From: an uncultured Oscillospiraceae bacterium
GTDB lineage: Bacteria; Bacillota; Clostridia; Oscillospirales; Oscillospiraceae
Length of the DNA: 14,604 nt
Reading direction: 5' to 3'
Assembly: GCA_934623545.1 (NCBI GenBank)
Contig: CAKTVN010000016.1
Location: 1-14,604, forward strand
In this document: piece after piece, positions 1-5,146 of the stretch
How the letters are laid out: each line of letters opens with the position of its first letter
Numbering within the stretch: position 1 is the stretch's first letter
Notes under the pieces: model-generated
Told to the model about the DNA's origin: nothing
Databases searched by the model: none
What the model saw: the letters and a program-made list of their open reading frames with translations, nothing else
Made by a program: the position numbers and the translations under genes

Positions 1-52
1 TCTACGAGCCAATCGGTTCCCCTTCGCGGCATAGCCGCTTCAGCCTACGCTA

Positions 53-75
53 AAAAAGTGCCACCGGCACTTTTT
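53..75. terminator. Bidirectional stem-loop terminator beyond folC
   Basis: A perfect 10-bp inverted repeat with a 3-base loop: an A-rich tract and GTGCC on the left pair with GGCAC and a T tract on the right (arms 53-62 and 66-75). The A tract runs on to 52, so either strand ends the hairpin with a T run. It can therefore terminate the minus-strand folT-folC transcript or anything arriving from the left. I see no gene in 1-217; this stretch holds this hairpin, a small one at 26-38 (GCGGC/GCCGC) and the two inverted repeats listed next. Confidence 0.7.
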
Positions 76-123
76 CTGAACGCTGCGGTGTCGCGCAAAA
101 CACTCTACGTGCCGCAAGTGTGG

Positions 124-150
124 AAATTTTGCACCTGCGGTGCAAAATTT
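124..150. repeat. Perfect 12-bp inverted repeat
   Basis: Arms at 124-135 and 139-150 are perfectly complementary around a 3-base loop. The arm reads AAATTTTGCACC. The A/T-rich outer part with a GC-rich core is terminator-like but no separate T run follows. It lies downstream of folC on the minus strand and may be a backup terminator or part of a dispersed intergenic repeat. Confidence 0.6.
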
Positions 151-175
151 ATGCGCGCCGCGGCACGCAGCTTTT

Positions 176-210
176 TCAAACGCGATGGCAGCGAAGCGAA
201 TCGCGTTTGA
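176..210. repeat. Perfect 11-bp inverted repeat just after folC
   Basis: Arms TCAAACGCGAT (176-186) and ATCGCGTTTGA (200-210) pair perfectly around a 13-base loop. The repeat begins 7 bases past the folC stop codon on the minus strand and has no U tract. It is probably a 3'-end mRNA structure, or it works together with the two hairpins beyond it. Confidence 0.6.
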
Positions 211-217
211 GACGTTT

Positions 218-1489
218 TCAGGAAAGCTGCTCCAATGCGGCGTCGATGTCGCCGATCATGTACAGCGAACCGTAGCAGAGCACGACGCCGTCCCTGCCCG
301 CGTGCTCGAGTGCGAGCTTTACGCCGTCATAGGCGCTCGCGCAGGGCGTGACAGGCTTGCCGAACTGGCGCAGATACTCCGCCAGCTGCTCCGCTGGGAG
401 CGCGCGGGGATTGGCGGGCGTGATGGTGATGAACTCGCCTGCGTGCTGCGCGACGTCGCGGTACATACAGTGGAAGTCCTTGTCGCCGAGCACGCCGGTC
501 AGGACGGTCAGCGTCCGACCGGAGAGATAGTCCTGAATGTTCTTGACAAGCGCCTCGATGCACTGCGGGTTGTGCCCGCCGTCGATGATGAACAGCGGAT
601 CGCGGCGCATCAGCTCAAAGCGTCCCGGCCAGCGGACGGACTCGATGCCGGTGCGGATGTCGTCGTCGGTGATCTTCCAGCCGCGCTTTTGAAGCACGCG
701 CGCGGTCGTGAGCGCGACGGCGGCATTGTGGAGCTGATGCTCGCCCAGAAGCGGAAGCCTGAGAGCCTTGAAGCTCTCCCAGTCGAAGACCTGTCCCTCA
801 AGCGAATGCGAGACGGGGTGCAGGGAATCAAAATCCGCCTTGTGCAGCGGGACGCCGAGCGCCCTGCAGCGCGCCTCGAACACCGCCTCGACAGAAGGTT
901 TCTCTCGGTAGATGACCGCGTCGCAGCCGGGCTTGATGATGCCCGCCTTGGTCGCGGCGATCTTTTCCAGCGTGTCGCCCAGGACCTCGGTGTGATCGAG
1001 CCCGATGTTGCAGATGACCGCCGCCTCCGGCGGCAGGATGACGTTGGTGGCGTCGAACTCGCCGCCCATGCCGACCTCGCAGACAACGATGTCGCAGTTC
1101 TGACGGGCGAAATACTCAAAGCCGATGGCAGTGACCATCTCAAACTCGGTCGGGCGCTCAAAGATCGACTCGGCAAAGGGCTTGACGTACTCCGTCAGGG
1201 CGCAGATGTCCGCGTCGGAGATCTGCTCGCCGTTCACCTGAATGCGTTCGTTGAAGCGCACGATGTACGGCGAGGTGTACAGACCGACTTTATAGCCCGC
1301 TTTGCGCAGGATCGAGGCGACCATCGCGCAGGTCGAGCCCTTGCCGTTGGTGCCGGTGACGTGGACGAATTTACAGCGCCGCTCGGGGTGCCCCATCACG
1401 TCCAGAAGCGCGCTGATGCGCTCAAGACCGGGGACGCTGCCCTTCCAGCAGACCTCGTGGATATAATGTAGTGCTTCATCAAGAGTCAT
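218..1489 (-). CDS. folC: Folylpolyglutamate synthase / dihydrofolate synthase
   Basis: A cytoplasmic Mur-ligase-like enzyme that adds glutamate to folates using ATP, keeping THF cofactors in the cell; many bacterial FolC proteins also make dihydrofolate from dihydropteroate. The 423-residue length is normal for the family. Visible motifs are the P-loop VTGTNGKGS at residues 44-52, the following YTSPYIVRFNERI segment, the central NIGLDHTEVLGDT Mg/ATP region, and IIDGGHNP in the second half, where the C-terminal glutamate-binding domain begins. The ATG at 1489 is preceded only by a weak purine-rich site, but the N-terminus matches the family. It lies 39 bases after folT on the same strand, so it is very probably expressed from the same THF-riboswitch-controlled transcript. 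In an acetogen, high polyglutamyl-THF demand by the methyl branch explains its position beside the acs cluster. Confidence 0.96.
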   Translation of the reverse strand: MTLDEALHYIHEVCWKGSVPGLERISALLDVMGHPERRCKFVHVTGTNGKGSTCAMVASILRKAGYKVGLYTSPYIVRFNERIQVNGEQISDADICALTEYVKPFAESIFERPTEFEMVTAIGFEYFARQNCDIVVCEVGMGGEFDATNVILPPEAAVICNIGLDHTEVLGDTLEKIAATKAGIIKPGCDAVIYREKPSVEAVFEARCRALGVPLHKADFDSLHPVSHSLEGQVFDWESFKALRLPLLGEHQLHNAAVALTTARVLQKRGWKITDDDIRTGIESVRWPGRFELMRRDPLFIIDGGHNPQCIEALVKNIQDYLSGRTLTVLTGVLGDKDFHCMYRDVAQHAGEFITITPANPRALPAEQLAEYLRQFGKPVTPCASAYDGVKLALEHAGRDGVVLCYGSLYMIGDIDAALEQLS

Positions 1490-1528
1490 GATATTCGGAC
1501 TTCTTTCTATAGTGTCGGAATGCCGCGG

Positions 1529-2131
1529 TCAATCCTCCGCTTTTTTTGAAACGGGCGGCCACAGCTTGACTGCGGAGAAAACCTTGGATTTATAAAGGAG
1601 CCATACGATCAGCACGTCCAGCACGAACGTGATCGCGAACTGGACCGAGCGGGTGCTGAGCTTCAGAAGGAAATTCGGCAGGAATGCGCCCTTGCCGTAG
1701 ATGTAAGCCAGCGTTGCGCTCTGGTACAGAATAGAGCCCAGCGTGATAGAGGGCAGGAACGCCAGCGCGATGGTGAGCGGCGAGGTCTTCTTCGCGAGCA
1801 TCGGGCGGAACAGACCCGCGCACAGACCGTAAAGGACCGGCGGCACGCAGAACAGCGGGTTATAGCCGTAGCCGGAGAACAGGCAGCCGACCAGGTCGGC
1901 GACGAAGCCGACCAGAGCGCCGGGCAGCGGACCGAAGAGCATACCGGCGATGAAGATTGGGACCGCTTCGAGCGAGAAGCGCTGATCGACGGCGGGCATC
2001 GGAATGACAAAGCGCGCGAGCACGATGCTCATCGCGGCGAGGATCGCACAGCCCGCAAGCGTGCGCGTGGTCATGCTGCCCCGGTGCGACACAGTGGGCA
2101 TCGCGGCGGCGGAAGATGTGTTTTTAGACAT
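1529..2131 (-). CDS. folT: Folate ECF transporter, substrate-binding S component
   Basis: A 200-residue integral membrane protein that captures folate and works with the shared energy-coupling module (EcfA, EcfA', EcfT), which is not in this window. After a Ser/Thr-rich N-terminal tail of about 20 residues come several hydrophobic segments (about 22-42, 57-82, 90-112, 118-142 and 162-182). The stretch PIFIAGMLFGPLPGALVGF (58-76), then DLVGCLFSG and the aromatic/proline-rich NPLF-VPPVLYG segment, is characteristic of the FolT-type S component. The reading frame is open further upstream, but the start at 2131 is chosen because AGGAGG (2139-2144) sits 7 bases before this ATG and the upstream part is riboswitch RNA. 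It is the first gene of the riboswitch-folT-folC unit. Confidence 0.92.
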   Translation of the reverse strand: MSKNTSSAAAMPTVSHRGSMTTRTLAGCAILAAMSIVLARFVIPMPAVDQRFSLEAVPIFIAGMLFGPLPGALVGFVADLVGCLFSGYGYNPLFCVPPVLYGLCAGLFRPMLAKKTSPLTIALAFLPSITLGSILYQSATLAYIYGKGAFLPNFLLKLSTRSVQFAITFVLDVLIVWLLYKSKVFSAVKLWPPVSKKAED

Positions 2132-2138
2132 AAAAAAG

Positions 2139-2167
2139 CCTCCTATTATACAAATGGGAGGAGGTTG
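2139..2167 (-). promoter_or_regulatory. folT ribosome-binding site in a sequestering hairpin
   Basis: On the minus strand CCTCCT (2159-2164) can pair with the Shine-Dalgarno AGGAGG (2139-2144) around a 14-base loop, and the stem is followed by CTTTTTT. This could hide the ribosome-binding site or act as a small intrinsic terminator. CAACCTCC (2160-2167) is also perfectly complementary to GGAGGTTG (2267-2274) inside the riboswitch aptamer. The two pairings exclude each other, which suggests how ligand binding switches folT off. The complementarity is seen in the sequence; the mechanism is inferred. Confidence 0.65.
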
Positions 2168-2219
2168 AAACAATATAGATTCACAAGCTGGAAACTGCTG
2201 TACAATTTCTGTTTGCTTC

Positions 2220-2311
2220 AGCGGATGCGAAAATGGCACCGCGGGGAACACCCCTTCGCCCGGTGGCAACCTCCCATCCAGCCGGTACTTGACGCGCCAT
2301 TTCTACTCATT
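2220..2311 (-). ncRNA. Tetrahydrofolate (THF) riboswitch
   Basis: Read on the minus strand, the aptamer contains conserved THF-riboswitch elements in the right order: GAGTAG at the 5' end, GGCGCGTCAAGT, a hairpin loop with GGATGGGAGG, a second hairpin, then GCGGTGCCATTTTCGCATCCGCT. The last block matches the conserved 3' end of the class (GCGGTG, then GCATCCGC). It lies in the leader of folT, the commonest target of this class in clostridia. A closing helix can be drawn from TTGC and GCAA just outside. It should bind reduced folates and repress folT, and probably folC, when folate is plentiful. Confidence 0.92.
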
Positions 2312-2398
2312 CATGCAACTTTCGGGTACGCATGATGCAACGGTGTTGAATTGGCAGGGTCACATCTGCCTGCCCTTTCGGTTTTCTCCTTTGCTATC

Positions 2399-2426
2399 AT
2401 TGTATTGCTTTTTTTGAAAATATCAA
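2399..2426 (-). promoter_or_regulatory. Promoter of the riboswitch-folT-folC unit
   Basis: On the minus strand a -35 box TTGATA (2421-2426), a 16-base spacer and a -10 box TACAAT (2399-2404) sit at the right distance to start a transcript near 2392, about 80 bases before the aptamer. A perfect inverted repeat TTGAAAA/TTTTCAA (2414-2420 and 2431-2437) brackets the -35 box and could be an operator. The transcript would also carry a small leader hairpin at 2353-2374 (GGCAGG/CCTGCC) before the riboswitch. Confidence 0.6.
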
Positions 2427-2449
2427 GAGGTTTTCAATATTTTTTTACT

Positions 2450-2482
2450 GATTCTTTTCCGATTCTTTTCCGATTCTTTTCC
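2450..2482. repeat. Three tandem copies of an 11-bp repeat
   Basis: GATTCTTTTCC occurs three times head to tail without a mismatch (2450-2460, 2461-2471 and 2472-2482). It lies upstream of the minus-strand folT promoter and beyond the terminator of the CsoR-like gene. It could be a repeated protein-binding site or a slippage-prone microsatellite. Confidence 0.8.
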
Positions 2483-2506
2483 GGCAGCCGTTTCGGCGCA
2501 AAAAAT

Positions 2507-2532
2507 CCCCGCCGGAGCGGGCTCCGGCGGGG
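2507..2532 (-). terminator. Intrinsic terminator of the CsoR/InrS-like gene
   Basis: A perfect 11-bp GC-rich stem (CCCCGCCGGAG / CTCCGGCGGGG) with a 4-base loop is followed on the minus strand by ATTTTTT. It starts 24 bases after the stop of the minus-strand metal-sensor gene and separates it from the folate operon. The U tract exists only on the minus strand, so termination is directional. Confidence 0.92.
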
Positions 2533-2555
2533 AAAATGAAACGGTTCGACGCGGC

Positions 2556-2936
2556 TTACTTAATAAACTTGTCGATCGCCTGGCACAGATCGTCGAGCGC
2601 CTGCTCGTCGTCATGCTCGACGGCGTCGACGATGCAGTGCTGGATGTGGTCCTGAAGGATCACCTTGCCGATGTTGTTGATCGCCGAGCGGACCGCCGCG
2701 ATCTGGATGAGGACCTCGGAGCAGTCGCGCCCGCTCTCCACCATCTTTTTCACGGACTCCAGATGCCCGATGGCGCGCGAGAGCCGGTTGAGGACGGCTT
2801 TGGTGTTCTCATGGACGTGCGGATGCGCGCCGCCGTGCTCATGCGAATGGCTGTGCGCCTCGTCGTGCGTGTCGCCGGCGTGGTGGACGTGCGGGATGTT
2901 GTGCTCATGAAGGTATTCGTGGTCGTGCTGCTGCAT
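2556..2936 (-). CDS. CsoR/RcnR/InrS-family metal-sensing repressor with His-rich N-terminus
   Basis: A 126-residue all-helical DNA-binding repressor of the DUF156 (CsoR) family, which dissociates from DNA on metal binding. Residues 1-42 are an extension holding 15 histidines (HDH, HEH, HVHH, HSHSHEH, HPHVH). The core starts near residue 45 (KAVLNRLSRAIGHLESVKKMVE). The metal ligands Cys72, His97 and Cys101 have exactly the CsoR spacing (25 and 4 residues). This Cys-His-Cys set occurs in Cu(I) CsoR and also in the cyanobacterial Ni sensor InrS, which recruits an extra N-terminal His. The start at 2936 is chosen from AAGGAG upstream; the frame is open further but that part looks non-coding. It is divergent from a His-rich/CooT gene pair, so nickel is the more likely signal here; copper cannot be excluded. 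Confidence 0.88.
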   Translation of the reverse strand: MQQHDHEYLHEHNIPHVHHAGDTHDEAHSHSHEHGGAHPHVHENTKAVLNRLSRAIGHLESVKKMVESGRDCSEVLIQIAAVRSAINNIGKVILQDHIQHCIVDAVEHDDEQALDDLCQAIDKFIK

Positions 2937-3001
2937 GGTCGAACGCTCCTTGCGGGAAAACCGCGCGGCGCGCGGCTCCAAAATCACATCAGAATACCAG
3001 C

Positions 3002-3030
3002 AGTATAACACGCCGCGTCGCAGATTGCCA
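3002..3030 (-). promoter_or_regulatory. Possible promoter of the metal-sensor gene
   Basis: On the minus strand a -10 box TATACT (3002-3007) lies 17 bases from a weak -35 box TGGCAA (3025-3030). It would start transcription about 60 bases upstream of the ATG at 2936. The -10 is good but the -35 matches only half the consensus. Confidence 0.4.
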
Positions 3031-3050
3031 TTAGAAAAATCGATGAATTT

Positions 3051-3098
3051 CCGGAAAAATTCCGGGGAATAACCCATAAGGGGGGATAAATTCCTCCG
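3051..3098. promoter_or_regulatory. Candidate operator dyads between divergent metal genes
   Basis: Two symmetric elements lie side by side between the divergent promoters. CCGGAA-AAA-TTCCGG (3051-3065) is a perfect 6-bp dyad. Next, 3062-3098 carries an imperfect dyad with outer CCGG/CCGG, GGAAT/ATTCC and inner CCC/GGG around ATAAG. The inner CCC-ATAA-GGG core resembles the G/C tracts with A/T flanks of CsoR/RcnR-type operators. The symmetry is seen; binding by the neighbouring sensor is inferred. Confidence 0.4.
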
Positions 3099-3107
3099 GG
3101 CGCGCGC

Positions 3108-3136
3108 TTTACAAAACGGCGCGGGATCTGTATAAT
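3108..3136 (+). promoter_or_regulatory. Strong sigma-A-type promoter of the His-rich/CooT genes
   Basis: TTTACA (3108-3113), a 17-base spacer and a perfect TATAAT (3131-3136). Transcription would start near 3143, leaving a leader of about 30 bases before the His-rich gene. The candidate dyads lie directly upstream of the -35 box, a suitable place for control by the divergent metal sensor. Confidence 0.82.
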
Positions 3137-3175
3137 ACAGGCATAAAACATCACGAAGCAGAAAGGATGAACACT

Positions 3176-3505
3176 ATGCATCTGGATCACGAACACGAAC
3201 ATGAGCATGAACACGCGGAGCACACGCACGAGCATCCGCACACGCACGAGCACGACTGCCATACGCACTGCGAGGGCAGCTGCGCCGGCTGCGGCAAGGA
3301 CGCCGACCCGCGCGCGGAGCTGATCGCGCTGATGAAGTATATGGTCGGGCACAACACCGCGCACGCAAACGAGCTGGCGCAGCTTGCAAAGCAGCTTCAG
3401 GATATGGGCGAGCATACCGCCTATGAGCAGGTCATGCAGGCGGTCAGCGATTTTGAAAAGGGCAATCTGCGCCTGTCGACGGTGCTGGCTGCCCTGAACG
3501 GCTGA
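3176..3505 (+). CDS. His-rich metal-binding protein, CooJ-like
   Basis: A 109-residue protein whose first third is almost entirely His/Glu (DHEHEHEHEHAEHTHEHP), followed by a short Cys-rich stretch (DCHTHCEGSCAGCGKD) and a helical C-terminal domain with no membrane segment. A protein of this make-up would bind several Ni, Co or Zn ions. The role is by analogy with CooJ, the His-rich nickel chaperone of CODH systems, although CooJ carries its histidines at the other end. The gene is directly upstream of cooT and near cooC and acsB, which supports nickel storage or delivery. An ATG at 3167 is also in frame, but GAAAGGA (3161-3167) overlaps it and sits 9 bases before the ATG at 3176, so 3176 is preferred. 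The C-terminal half (ELIALMKYMVGHNTAHANEL...) looks like a conserved domain, not low-complexity filler. Confidence 0.82.
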   Translation: MHLDHEHEHEHEHAEHTHEHPHTHEHDCHTHCEGSCAGCGKDADPRAELIALMKYMVGHNTAHANELAQLAKQLQDMGEHTAYEQVMQAVSDFEKGNLRLSTVLAALNG

Positions 3506-3517
3506 GGAGGCGAGCCT

Positions 3518-3715
3518 ATGTGCCTTGCAATGGTCTATAAGGGCGAACAGAAGCCCGAAAATCTGGTGCTGAGCAATGTGCAGCGCATCGACTGCCAGGA
3601 CGGACAGATCATTCTGACGGACATCATGGAGCGGCAGGCGGTCGTCGTCGGGCGGCTGGTGTCGGTCGATCTGGTCGGAAACACCGCGCTGATCTGCCCG
3701 GAGGAGGACGCATGA
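3518..3715 (+). CDS. cooT: CooT-family nickel-binding protein
   Basis: A 65-residue protein of the CooT family, small homodimeric Ni(II)-binding accessory proteins associated with carbon monoxide dehydrogenase. It begins MCLAMV; the Cys at position 2 is the family's metal ligand. The remaining sequence fits the family's small beta-rich fold, including ENLVLSNVQRIDCQDGQIILTDIMERQAVVVGRLVSVDL. Its length is the family's usual length. GGAGGCG precedes the ATG, which is 12 bases after the His-rich gene, so the two are co-transcribed. It overlaps the next gene by 4 bases (ATGA). The assignment rests on the MC start, size, sequence pattern and setting. Confidence 0.88.
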   Translation: MCLAMVYKGEQKPENLVLSNVQRIDCQDGQIILTDIMERQAVVVGRLVSVDLVGNTALICPEEDA

Positions 3716-3939
3716 GACAGTGGGAGGTGGTGCGCGAGATCGAAAACCAGTGTGCCAACAACCAGATGCGCGACGTCTTCTTCCGCGAGATCGAAACGGA
3801 CGACCCCGTCGAGTGGGTGCGCCGCGAGATCAAGGGCAGACAGGTCGAGATCCGCGCCGACGCGACCGGTGAGGGGCGGCTGACCGTCTATGCCGAGAGC
3901 GGCGGCGTGTGCCAGAAATTCCTGTTTACGGAGCTGTAA
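3712..3939 (+). CDS. Small conserved-looking protein of unknown function, linked to cooT
   Basis: I do not recognise this 75-residue protein. It is acidic and soluble, with no signal peptide or membrane segment. The N-terminal half is helical in character with Cys14 in the segment ENQCANNQMRDVFFREIE; the C-terminal half looks like beta strands (GRQVEIRADATGEGRLTVYAESGGVCQKFLF) with Cys67. Its ATG overlaps the cooT stop (ATGA) and GGAGGAGG lies just upstream inside cooT, so it is translationally coupled to cooT. That setting suggests a partner in nickel handling or CODH/ACS maturation, but no function can be read from the sequence. Confidence 0.78.
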   Translation: MRQWEVVREIENQCANNQMRDVFFREIETDDPVEWVRREIKGRQVEIRADATGEGRLTVYAESGGVCQKFLFTEL

Positions 3940-3947
3940 TTTCCGCT

Positions 3948-3982
3948 GCGGCGGACTTTGCGCCGCGCGCATGAGATTTTTT
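3948..3982 (+). terminator. Weak terminator-like hairpin after the cooT operon
   Basis: GCGGCG (3948-3953) pairs with CGCCGC (3961-3966) around a 7-base loop, and a run of six T follows at 3977-3982, ten bases after the stem. The gap between stem and T run is larger than usual, so termination may be partial and some transcripts may continue into metF. Confidence 0.35.
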
Positions 3983-4003
3983 GCATTTTTGAGACAGTCG
4001 CTC

Positions 4004-4032
4004 TTGTAATTACAGGCGAAGTATGTTACGAT
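4004..4032 (+). promoter_or_regulatory. Possible promoter of the metF-acs unit
   Basis: TTGTAA (4004-4009) and TACGAT (4027-4032) are 17 bases apart, each matching the consensus at four of six positions. Transcription would begin near 4040, just before the structured leader at 4049-4101. TTGCAT (3981-3986) with TGTAAT (4005-4010), 18 bases apart, is an alternative. Neither is strong. Confidence 0.35.
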
Positions 4033-4048
4033 AAAATAGTATCGAAAT

Positions 4049-4101
4049 GGGCGCCCGCCAGGACGTCCGGACAGTAAGGACGCTGGCGTAGCCCGGTGCC
4101 C
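4049..4101 (+). ncRNA. Structured metF leader RNA, class unknown
   Basis: The leader folds by eye into three stacked helices: GGGCGCC/GGTGCCC (4049-4055 with 4095-4101, one G-U pair), CGCCAG/CTGGCG (4056-4061 with 4083-4088) and GTCC/GGAC (4065-4068 with 4078-4081). The apical loop is 9 bases (GGACAGTAA), and the 3' side has an unpaired TAGCCC joint whose GCCC could compete for the first GGGC. It ends 34 bases before the metF Shine-Dalgarno and has no T run. It does not match the THF, SAM-I, cobalamin, ZTP, NiCo or glutamine aptamer patterns I know. It could be a new cis-regulatory RNA or simply a 5' stabilising hairpin. Confidence 0.5.
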
Positions 4102-4145
4102 TTGCGGAAGTACACAGGAAATATTTTTATATTTTGGAGGCAAAT

Positions 4146-5075
4146 ATGAGCGTTGCTGAGATCTATGAAAACAGAGCTACCTTCTCCTTTGAAGTATTCC
4201 CGCCCAAGACCGACGTCGGCATGGAAAAGCTGTGCGGCGAAGGCGGCGTGCTGGAAAAGCTCTACACGCTGAACCCCGACTACATCTCCTGCACCTACGG
4301 CGCAGGCGGCACCAACGTCGGCAAGAACCTTGAGGTCCTGGACAAGATCCAGAAGGACGGCAAGACCACCCCGGTCACGCACTTCACCTGCATCGGCAAC
4401 ACCAAGGAGGACATCAAGGAAAAGCTCCAGACTTACCTTGATCACGGCATTGATCATATGCTCGCCCTGCGCGGCGACCTGCCCTTCGGCTGGACCGGCA
4501 CCAACGGCGACCTGCATTACGCAACGGAGCTCGTCAAGTTCGTCCGCAAGGAGTTCGGCGACAAGTTCACCATCGCGGTCGCGGGCTCTCCCGAGGGTCA
4601 CATCCAGTGCCGCAGCCTCGAGGCAGACATCGCCTTCCTGAAGCAGAAGCAGGACAACGGCGCCGATTTCATCATCTCGCAGCTGTGCTGGGATATGGAT
4701 GCGTTCCGCTACTGGCTCGACGCCATCCGTGACGCGGGCATCTGGATGCCGGTCGACGTGGGCATCATGCCGATCCTCGACCAGGCGGCGACCATCAACA
4801 TGGCGCTCAGCCGCAACGGCTGCGTCATGGACCGCAAGCTGTGCGAGATCATCTCCAAGAACTGGATCTTCCCGAACCCCTTCGACAAGGAGCCGTTCGA
4901 CGCGGACGTCGCCGGCAAGAAGGAGAGCTTCAAGAAGGCTGGTATCGAATACACCATCAACCAGATCGACGAGTACCGCGCCTGCGGTGTCGACGGCATC
5001 CATCTGTACGCGCTGAACAAGTATGACGACGTTGCGTACATCGCGAAGGCTGCCGGTCTGATCGATCTCGTCTGA
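4146..5075 (+). CDS. metF: Methylenetetrahydrofolate reductase
   Basis: Reduces 5,10-methylene-THF to 5-methyl-THF, the methyl donor for the corrinoid protein encoded downstream. The 309-residue length fits a single-domain flavin-dependent MetF. It shows the N-terminal FSFEVFPPKT block with the catalytic Glu at residue 16, CTYGAGGT, VTHFTCIG, ALRGDLP with the flavin-contacting Asp at 111, AGSPEGH, and a terminal GIHLYALNK block. The start is the ATG at 4146 because GGAGG (4136-4140) lies 5 bases before it; an in-frame TTG at 4134 overlaps that site and is rejected. No metV, the usual partner of acetogen MetF, is beside it, so the electron donor is unclear. It heads the cluster metF-cooC-acsD-acsCE-acsB. 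Confidence 0.95.
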   Translation: MSVAEIYENRATFSFEVFPPKTDVGMEKLCGEGGVLEKLYTLNPDYISCTYGAGGTNVGKNLEVLDKIQKDGKTTPVTHFTCIGNTKEDIKEKLQTYLDHGIDHMLALRGDLPFGWTGTNGDLHYATELVKFVRKEFGDKFTIAVAGSPEGHIQCRSLEADIAFLKQKQDNGADFIISQLCWDMDAFRYWLDAIRDAGIWMPVDVGIMPILDQAATINMALSRNGCVMDRKLCEIISKNWIFPNPFDKEPFDADVAGKKESFKKAGIEYTINQIDEYRACGVDGIHLYALNKYDDVAYIAKAAGLIDLV

Positions 5076-5091
5076 GAAAGAATTGAACTGC

Positions 5092-5120
5092 GCTCCGGCG
5101 GACGGTCTGTCCGCCGGAGC
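5092..5120 (+). other. Intercistronic 12-bp hairpin between metF and cooC
   Basis: Perfect arms GCTCCGGCGGAC (5092-5103) and GTCCGCCGGAGC (5109-5120) with a 5-base loop, beginning 17 bases after the metF stop. No U tract follows, so it is not a classical terminator. It is more likely an mRNA 3'-end stabiliser or processing element that lets metF and the downstream genes differ in abundance. Confidence 0.6.
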
Positions 5121-5146
5121 CACGCAGCGTTTCAAGGAGCGATTTT

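Noticed and set aside
2132..2269. 46-residue N-terminal extension of FolT
   Set aside because: This stretch is the 3' end of the THF riboswitch and its expression platform; AGGAGG selects the ATG at 2131.
2450..2482. CRISPR array
   Set aside because: The repeats are 11 bp and directly adjacent with no spacers, and no cas genes are nearby.
2937..3077. 47-residue N-terminal extension of the CsoR-like repressor
   Set aside because: It covers the promoter and dyad region; AAGGAG supports the ATG at 2936.
4049..4101. Assignment of the metF leader to a known folate, SAM, Ni/Co or cobalamin riboswitch
   Set aside because: None of the conserved core sequences I know for those classes appear; only secondary structure is supported.
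4134..4145. Upstream TTG start for metF
   Set aside because: It overlaps the GGAGG ribosome-binding site that correctly spaces the ATG at 4146.
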